Source: Marinococcus luteus
Lineage (GTDB): Bacteria; Bacillota; Bacilli; Bacillales; Marinococcaceae
Length of the DNA stretch: 64,000 nucleotides
Direction: 5' to 3'
Assembly: GCF_900106595.1 (NCBI RefSeq)
Contig: NZ_FNNC01000003.1
Span: forward strand, 186,001-250,000
The position numbers and the translations under genes are program-made. Positions 59,264 through 64,000 of this stretch are shown here, in pieces (the first letter of the stretch is position 1; every line of letters starts with the position of its first letter). The notes below the pieces were generated by a model. That model was not told the origin of the DNA and made no database searches. It was given only the letters and a program-made list of their open reading frames with translations.

Positions 59264-59398
59264 TTATTCTTCGGTTTTACTTAAGCAGTGATCGCACTGG
59301 ATCATTGGTGTTTCCTGGTGCTCTGTCATTTCGCCTCCGCAGTCGCTGCAAATCATTGTCGGCATTTCGCTTTGGTATTCCATCGTTGTTTCTCTCAT
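59264..59398 (-). CDS. Small zinc-ribbon protein (YhfH-like)
   Basis: 44 residues; ATG 59398 with a perfect AAGGAGG 8 nt upstream. Two CxxC pairs (MICSDCGGEM and IQCDHCLS) form a zinc ribbon, the layout of the YhfH family. It sits 31 nt below aceA and has its own terminator, so it is probably on the aceA transcript. Function unknown. Confidence 0.82.
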   Translation of the reverse strand: MRETTMEYQSEMPTMICSDCGGEMTEHQETPMIQCDHCLSKTEE

Positions 59399-59428
59399 TG
59401 GAAAAACCTCCTTATAATTTTTTAATGC

Positions 59429-60712
59429 TTACCGGCTGAACTGACTTGATTCTGTAGAGCCCTTCATCGCTGTTGTGGATGATTTTCCGCTTGAAATGGT
59501 AGTTGCTACCTGGTCGAAGTATCCTGTACCAACCTCCCGCTGGTGGCGCGTTGCGGTGTAGCCATGGTCTTCGTTGGCAAATTCCTTTTGCTGAAGTTCG
59601 GAATAAGCACCCATCCCGCGTTTCTTATAGCCGCCAGCCAGTTCAAACATGCTGTTATTAAGAGCATGGAAGCCGGCCAGTGTAACAAACTGGAACTTGT
59701 ACCCCATCTCGCCCAGCTGTTCCTGAAAGGTTTCAATTTCTTCGTCACTCAGTTTTGCTTTCCAGTTAAAGGAAGGCGAGCAATTGTAGGCAAGCATTTT
59801 CCCCGGGAATTTTTCGTGAATCGCATCTGCAAATTTCTTTGCTTCCTCAAGGTTTGGTTCAGAGGTTTCGCACCAGACAAGATCAGCGTACGGTGCATAA
59901 GCAAGTCCCCTTGCAATAGCCTGGTCCAGGCCGTTATTTGTACGGTAAAAGCCTTCCTCGGTCCGCTCGTTGCTTCGGATAAATGAGTGATCATAGGCGT
60001 CAATGTCACTTGTAAGCAGATCGGCCGCATTCGCATCGGTTCTGGCCACGATAATTGTCGGTACTCCCATTACATCTGCTGCGAGTCTTGCAGAAATGAG
60101 ATTTTGGATAGCGGTGCTCGTCGGTATCAATACCTTTCCGCCCAGGTGGCCGCATTTCTTTTCAGAGGCAAGCTGGTCTTCAAAATGAACACCGGCGGCT
60201 CCCGCTTCGATCATCGACTTGGTTAATTCGAACACGTTCAGCCGTCCGCCAAATCCCGCTTCCCCGTCGGCTACGATTGGAGCAAAAAAGTTTGTTTCAT
60301 CATTTCCTTCAAGATGTTCAATCTGATCTGCCCGCTGCAGTGCCTGGTTGATACGCTGTACTACGTGCGGAACGCTGTTGGCAGGATATAAGCTCTGGTC
60401 CGGATACATATGGCCGGAGAGGTTGGCGTCAGCGGCAACCTGCCAGCCGCTTAAATAAATCGCTTTCAATCCTGCTTTCACCTGCTGCACGGCCTGGTTG
60501 CCGGTAAGTGCCCCAAGCGCTCGTACGAACGGATCCTCCTGCATTAAATTCCAAAGACGATTCGCCCCCATATCAGCGAGTGTATATTCTACTTTGATCG
60601 AACCACGAAGCTTCAACACATCCTCTGCTGAATACGGGCGTGTAATTCCTTTCCACCGTTCCTCGTTCTCCCAGGCTTCTTCCATCTGCTTTACATCTTC
60701 CTGACGAATCAT
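59429..60712 (-). CDS. aceA: Isocitrate lyase
   Basis: 427 residues. The active-site KKCGH is in [51 protein letters not shown] and [12 protein letters not shown] are family signatures. Cleaves isocitrate into glyoxylate and succinate. ATG 60712 with GGAG 8 nt upstream. The promoter carries the same operator as glcB. The small zinc-ribbon gene follows. Confidence 0.96.
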   Translation of the reverse strand: MIRQEDVKQMEEAWENEERWKGITRPYSAEDVLKLRGSIKVEYTLADMGANRLWNLMQEDPFVRALGALTGNQAVQQVKAGLKAIYLSGWQVAADANLSGHMYPDQSLYPANSVPHVVQRINQALQRADQIEHLEGNDETNFFAPIVADGEAGFGGRLNVFELTKSMIEAGAAGVHFEDQLASEKKCGHLGGKVLIPTSTAIQNLISARLAADVMGVPTIIVARTDANAADLLTSDIDAYDHSFIRSNERTEEGFYRTNNGLDQAIARGLAYAPYADLVWCETSEPNLEEAKKFADAIHEKFPGKMLAYNCSPSFNWKAKLSDEEIETFQEQLGEMGYKFQFVTLAGFHALNNSMFELAGGYKKRGMGAYSELQQKEFANEDHGYTATRHQREVGTGYFDQVATTISSGKSSTTAMKGSTESSQFSR

Positions 60713-60797
60713 ATGTCTCTCTCCTTTTTCTTCAGATTAAACAAATTTGAAATGCAGCTGCGTTTTCTGTTATAGTACAATTTGTTTTGTTGAGACT

Positions 60798-60826
60798 ATA
60801 TTATAACAGTATGTATTTTACGTCAA
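60798..60826 (-). promoter_or_regulatory. Promoter of aceA
   Basis: TTGACG-N17-TAATAT on the minus strand; both hexamers touch the arms of the dyad at 60802-60836. Confidence 0.6.
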
Positions 60827-60836
60827 CTGTTTTATA
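60802..60836. promoter_or_regulatory. Candidate operator of aceA shared with glcB
   Basis: TATAACAGT-N15-ACTGTTTTATA: same arms and spacer length as in front of glcB, with a 2-nt difference at the end of the right arm. Confidence 0.65.
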
Positions 60837-60930
60837 GTAATTTTTTGAAATTTTTATTTCCCTCTGTATCAAAAGTTTACAACGCCCGCTTTAAATGAAT
60901 TCTCTTTTTAAGTAATAATTTTTTTAAATC

Positions 60931-60954
60931 TTTTTCTGTATTAATACAGAAAAA
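60931..60954. repeat. 24-bp perfect palindrome
   Basis: The arms TTTTTCTGTATT / AATACAGAAAAA meet without a spacer, 12 nt below the stop of the 49-residue ORF. As RNA it could end that gene's transcript on the minus strand, or act as a protein site. Confidence 0.5.
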
Positions 60955-60965
60955 AATAATTTTCC

Positions 60966-61115
60966 TTAGTCGAATGCTTCCACCTTAAAGTCGCCGCTTC
61001 CGCGAAACTTGCAGGCTTTTCCATTGACGAAGCCAACCGGTTCTACTATGATATGTTCTTTATGTCCGGCTGCTGAAAATCGCTTCTTGCTGTCCCGACT
61101 TTTCTCTGCCCGCAT
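60966..61115 (-). CDS. 49-residue basic protein of unknown function
   Basis: ATG 61115 with GGAG 9 nt upstream (AAAGG nearer). The N-terminus is basic (MRAEKSRDSKKRFSAAGHK), followed by HIIVEPVGFVNGKACKFRG and a hydrophilic end, so it reads like a compact cytosolic protein with one Cys. I do not recognise it. It is divergent from the BCCT gene (38 nt apart, shared regulatory space). Confidence 0.55.
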   Translation of the reverse strand: MRAEKSRDSKKRFSAAGHKEHIIVEPVGFVNGKACKFRGSGDFKVEAFD

Positions 61116-61152
61116 AAACCTTTACTCCATATAAAAGAAAGTAGGAATATTT

Positions 61153-62727
61153 GTGTCTTCACAATCCCCGAATCATTGGAAAAACAATGACTGGCCGGTC
61201 ACGCTTCTCAGCGGTGGACTGTTGATTTTATTTGTTGTTTTTTCTCTTATTAACGCTGGAGCCGTCGGCCAGTTTGTCACCACCACCTTTAACTGGGCCG
61301 TTACCTTTTTCGGAGCCTTTTGGCAGGTTCTTTTACTTGCCACTTTTTTCATCGGCCTCTACATCGGCTTTTCGAAATACGGACGTGTACGCCTTGGTAA
61401 TTTAGCAGAACCGGAATTCAGCTATTTTAAATGGCTTTCCATCATTATGTGTACTTTGCTGGCCGGCGGCGGTGTTTTCTGGGCCGCAGCGGAGCCTATT
61501 TATCATTTCATGGATCTTCCCCCGGTATTTTCCGGGCTTGAAAGCAGCTCCTCCGAAGCAGTACAGCCTGCGCTCGCTCAAAGCTTTCTGCACTGGGGCT
61601 TTCTCGCCTGGGCTATTCTCGGAACACTGAGCACTATAGTGTTAATGCATGCCCATTATGATAAAGGCATGCCTCTTCGTCCGCGGACGCTTCTTTATCC
61701 GGTCTTCGGCGAAAAAATCGCTGTTCACAGTCCGCTCGGCACTATCGTGGATGTGTGTTCGATCGTTTCGGTCGCTGCCGGTACTATTGGTCCTATTGGC
61801 TTTTTAGGTACTCAGGCAGGCTATGGTTTTGAGACCCTTATGGGGATTCCCAACAACTTCCCGACACAGTTTATGATTATTGCCGGACTTGTAGCTATTG
61901 CTTCTATATCCGCTGTCACCGGCATTCATAAAGGCATTCAGCTTTTAAGCCGGTTCAATGTATGGTTTACGATTGTTTTAATTTTATTTATCTTACTTAT
62001 TGGCCCGGGCGGCTTTATTTTAGACGCCTTTATCTCTTCGTTCGGGGTTTATACGCAGGAATTTGCCCAAATGAGCAGTTTTCGCGGAAGCAATGAGTGG
62101 CTCGGTTTATGGACAGTCTTTTTCTGGGGATGGTTTTTAGGCTACGGTCCGATGATGGCCATTTTCATTACGAGAATTTCCCGTGGCAGAACGATCCGGC
62201 AGCTGATCCTGGCCGTGGCTGTTATCGCCCCGCTCGTGACAAATTTCTGGTTTACCATCGTTGGCGGTTCGGGCATCTTCTATGAATTAAACAATCCAGG
62301 CTCAGTTTCAGATGCCCTGTTTGAATCAGGCATGCCTGCGTCGATGATAGCAATTGTGCAGCAGCTGCCGCTCGGCACCTTTATCGCTTTCTGCTTTTTG
62401 TTAGTTACTATTCTTTTCGTGGTGACTACGACAGATTCTATGTCCTACACAATTTCAATTGTAGTCAGTGACAGCGAAGAGCCTCATCCTGCCATTCGTG
62501 TATTCTGGGTGATTATTATGGGAGCCGTAGCTGCCTGTCTGTTGTTTATCGGTGAAGGCAGCGTGGACGCCCTGCAGTCATTTATTGTAGTTGCCGCCGT
62601 CCCCGTCTCCCTTATTCTGCTGCCAACGCTCTGGCTCGCACCGAAAGCAGCCAAAGCAATGGCACAAAAACAGGGGATTACATCATCCTCTTCCATAGAT
62701 GGTGAAATAAAAAAAGAAGCAAAATAA
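61153..62727 (+). CDS. BCCT-family transporter
   Basis: 524 residues with twelve helices of the betaine/carnitine/choline transporter family. LAGGGVFWAAAEPIYHFMDLPP matches the Gly-rich TM3 region, and TM8 reads LWTVFFWGWFLGYGPMMAIF where known betaine carriers have a W-x-W-W box followed by SPF. The C-terminus is short, without the osmosensing extension of BetP. A sodium- or proton-coupled osmolyte carrier is likely, but the changed TM8 box makes betaine itself uncertain. The start is GTG 61153. Confidence 0.88.
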   Translation: MSSQSPNHWKNNDWPVTLLSGGLLILFVVFSLINAGAVGQFVTTTFNWAVTFFGAFWQVLLLATFFIGLYIGFSKYGRVRLGNLAEPEFSYFKWLSIIMCTLLAGGGVFWAAAEPIYHFMDLPPVFSGLESSSSEAVQPALAQSFLHWGFLAWAILGTLSTIVLMHAHYDKGMPLRPRTLLYPVFGEKIAVHSPLGTIVDVCSIVSVAAGTIGPIGFLGTQAGYGFETLMGIPNNFPTQFMIIAGLVAIASISAVTGIHKGIQLLSRFNVWFTIVLILFILLIGPGGFILDAFISSFGVYTQEFAQMSSFRGSNEWLGLWTVFFWGWFLGYGPMMAIFITRISRGRTIRQLILAVAVIAPLVTNFWFTIVGGSGIFYELNNPGSVSDALFESGMPASMIAIVQQLPLGTFIAFCFLLVTILFVVTTTDSMSYTISIVVSDSEEPHPAIRVFWVIIMGAVAACLLFIGEGSVDALQSFIVVAAVPVSLILLPTLWLAPKAAKAMAQKQGITSSSSIDGEIKKEAK

Positions 62728-62734
62728 TATGCCG

Positions 62735-62769
62735 CAGAGAAAGGGAAATCTCCTTTTCTCTGTTTTTTT
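62735..62769 (+). terminator. Terminator of the BCCT gene
   Basis: CAGAGAAAGG / CCTTTTCTCTG stem, then TTTTTTT. Confidence 0.85.
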
Positions 62770-62862
62770 ATATTTTTTTCAACAATTTCTTTCGGAATCC
62801 GATAAAATAGATAGGAAATAAAGCTATACAAGCGTACGTTTTGAATAGGGGGACCTAAGATC

Positions 62863-63921
62863 ATGAATCAATGCTCCAGCTGTACAGCCCTGCCTGATTT
62901 GGAATCTTCCGGGTATCTGTTGTTCACTCATACAGCCTTCAGTGTACTCCGTGAGCTTCATTATCATTTGCTTCGAAGCGGTTACACTTCCTACATTCAG
63001 GATAATACGCTGCATTATTACTACTCTGCCGTTCAGACGCTCGGGCCTTTTTTGAATTTCATTGAACACAACCTTCCCGGAGACCTAGCCGGGTTAAAGG
63101 GCGCCTGGACAGGTAAAAATCAACAGACCCATGCGAACATGATTCATTTTCAGCAACTAAAGGAACGAGTTTCCCAGCCTTCATTTATGACCGTTATAAA
63201 TGATCAGCAGTTCACTCACCACATGCAGCCGATTATTCAATTGAACACCGGAGAAGTAATGGGATACGAATTTCTCATGCGTCCGCGGGCAGATGCTGCC
63301 CAGTTCCGGCCGGATCAGCTGTTTTCTTTTTCCCAGCAGAGCGGCCTTCAGTCGCTTTTAGACAACCGGGCGCGCATCGCATCTATTAAAACAAGTGCCA
63401 AATATCTAAAGCCCGGTATCAAACGGTTTATTAACTTTCTGCCCTCTTCGATCTATGATCCAGATCACTGCCTGCTTTCCACATTTGCCACCGCCAGAAG
63501 CTGCGGTATTTCTACGAAGGACCTTGTATTTGAAGTGGTGGAAACAGAAAATTTTGAAAATCCCGGACTCCTGCTTCGTATTTTTCAAACCTTTCAATCG
63601 CACGGTGCACGCGTTGCTTTAGATGATCTTGGAGCAGGCTACTCGACGATTGATGTTATGGAGGAGCTCCAGCCGCATTACGTAAAAATCGACCGTTCGC
63701 TTGTCGATCGGTGCGACCAGGACATTAAAAAGCAGCAGCGACTGGAAAAAATCGTTTCGCGCGCAGGCAGCTATGGTATTATTACGCTGGCCGAGGGAAT
63801 CGAGCGTTCTGAAGAATTAAACTGTGTGCGCGAACTTGGATTTGATCTGGCCCAGGGATACTTGATCGGAAAACCAAAAGCGGTGCCCGAAGCCCCTTCG
63901 ATTTCTGGCTGCTCAGAATGA
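62863..63921 (+). CDS. EAL-domain cyclic-di-GMP phosphodiesterase
   Basis: 352 residues. The first 105 residues are an uncharacterised domain opening MNQCSSCTALPD (a CxxC). The EAL domain (about 110-345) has YEFLMRPRA for the EAL signature, FINFLPSS, FEVVETENF, ALDDLGAGYSTID, VKIDRSLV, LAEGIER and QGYLIGKP, so the catalytic Glu, Asn, Asp-Asp, Lys, Glu and Gln positions are all kept. It should hydrolyse cyclic di-GMP. No GGDEF or membrane segment. TAGGGGGA upstream of the ATG. Confidence 0.9.
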   Translation: MNQCSSCTALPDLESSGYLLFTHTAFSVLRELHYHLLRSGYTSYIQDNTLHYYYSAVQTLGPFLNFIEHNLPGDLAGLKGAWTGKNQQTHANMIHFQQLKERVSQPSFMTVINDQQFTHHMQPIIQLNTGEVMGYEFLMRPRADAAQFRPDQLFSFSQQSGLQSLLDNRARIASIKTSAKYLKPGIKRFINFLPSSIYDPDHCLLSTFATARSCGISTKDLVFEVVETENFENPGLLLRIFQTFQSHGARVALDDLGAGYSTIDVMEELQPHYVKIDRSLVDRCDQDIKKQQRLEKIVSRAGSYGIITLAEGIERSEELNCVRELGFDLAQGYLIGKPKAVPEAPSISGCSE

Positions 63922-63944
63922 ACTTAATTTATTTCCCGGGCAAT

Positions 63945-63978
63945 AAAAAGGACCGAAGCTGAAAAGCCGGTCCTTTTT
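63945..63978 (+). terminator. Terminator of the EAL gene
   Basis: Perfect 11-bp stem AAAAAGGACCG / CGGTCCTTTTT with T-runs on both strands. Confidence 0.88.
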
Positions 63979-64000
63979 GCTTTATTTTTTTACGGTCAAA

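Overview
The window reads as chromosomal DNA of a Gram-positive, low-to-moderate GC member of the Bacillaceae, most likely from a saline or alkaline habitat. This rests on Bacillus-type protein families (GlcD/GlcF, Des-DesK-DesR, an RsbR paralogue, DUF896/YnzC, YisL, YhfH-like, DegV), strong AGGAGG ribosome sites with frequent GTG and TTG starts, and many compact hairpin terminators. A gas vesicle cluster, a BCCT osmolyte-type transporter, futalosine-pathway menaquinone genes and carotenoid genes fit an aquatic haloalkaliphile. The genus is inference. I see no rRNA, tRNA, CRISPR array, insertion sequence or prophage.

Layout. 0-4.5 kb (mostly minus strand): the 5' end of a carotenoid desaturase gene, an isoprenylcysteine-methyltransferase-type membrane protein, glycolate oxidase subunits GlcF/GlcD, a tautomerase. 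4.5-16.5 kb: YtxH-like stress protein, aldo/keto reductase, two secreted peptidoglycan-binding proteins (one an NlpC/P60 hydrolase), D-malate/tartrate dehydrogenase, homoserine dehydrogenase-like protein, flavin enzymes, an S66 peptidase, a DMT transporter and a Cas4-like nuclease gene split by a frameshift. 16.5-31 kb: mqnD-mqnB, acetyltransferases, an arylamine N-acetyltransferase, an MFS pump, an ABC-2 transporter, an FAD monooxygenase, HAD phosphatase, catalase, hydrolase. 31-39 kb: dinB with a LexA box, glutaredoxin, two very small membrane-protein genes, aroD, an unknown polytopic membrane protein and aroK.

38.9-47.1 kb is the gas vesicle region, all on the minus strand and transcribed from about 47 kb down: a very small hydrophobic peptide, a GvpO-domain protein with a long Lys/Ala-rich arm, a repeat protein, GvpA, two more GvpO-domain proteins, GvpN, GvpF, GvpG, GvpL, a GvpA-family protein (GvpS position), GvpK, GvpJ, a charged 75-residue protein and a DUF1232 membrane protein. 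The order resembles the Bacillus (Priestia) megaterium gvp operon, but GvpO domains occur three times and the repeat protein is unusual.

47.5-64 kb: HAD phosphatase, heme O synthase CtaB, DegV protein, RsbR-type STAS protein, the cold-sensing membrane-fluidity system Des/DesK/DesR, a Bcr/CflA pump, a yisL-like gene broken by an in-frame stop, and the glyoxylate shunt genes glcB and aceA. The upstream regions of these two genes share a spaced inverted repeat with identical 15-nt spacing, suggesting one common regulator. A BCCT transporter and an EAL phosphodiesterase end the window.

Functionally, glcD/glcF (glycolate to glyoxylate) and glcB/aceA (glyoxylate shunt) form a shared C2 metabolism theme. 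Gas vesicles, membrane desaturation, the BCCT carrier and carotenoids point to adaptation in a brine or shallow-water column. Six genes too short for a 60-codon cutoff are described (positions 33719, 34741, 47065, 59398, 61115 and the two halves of the yisL pseudogene).
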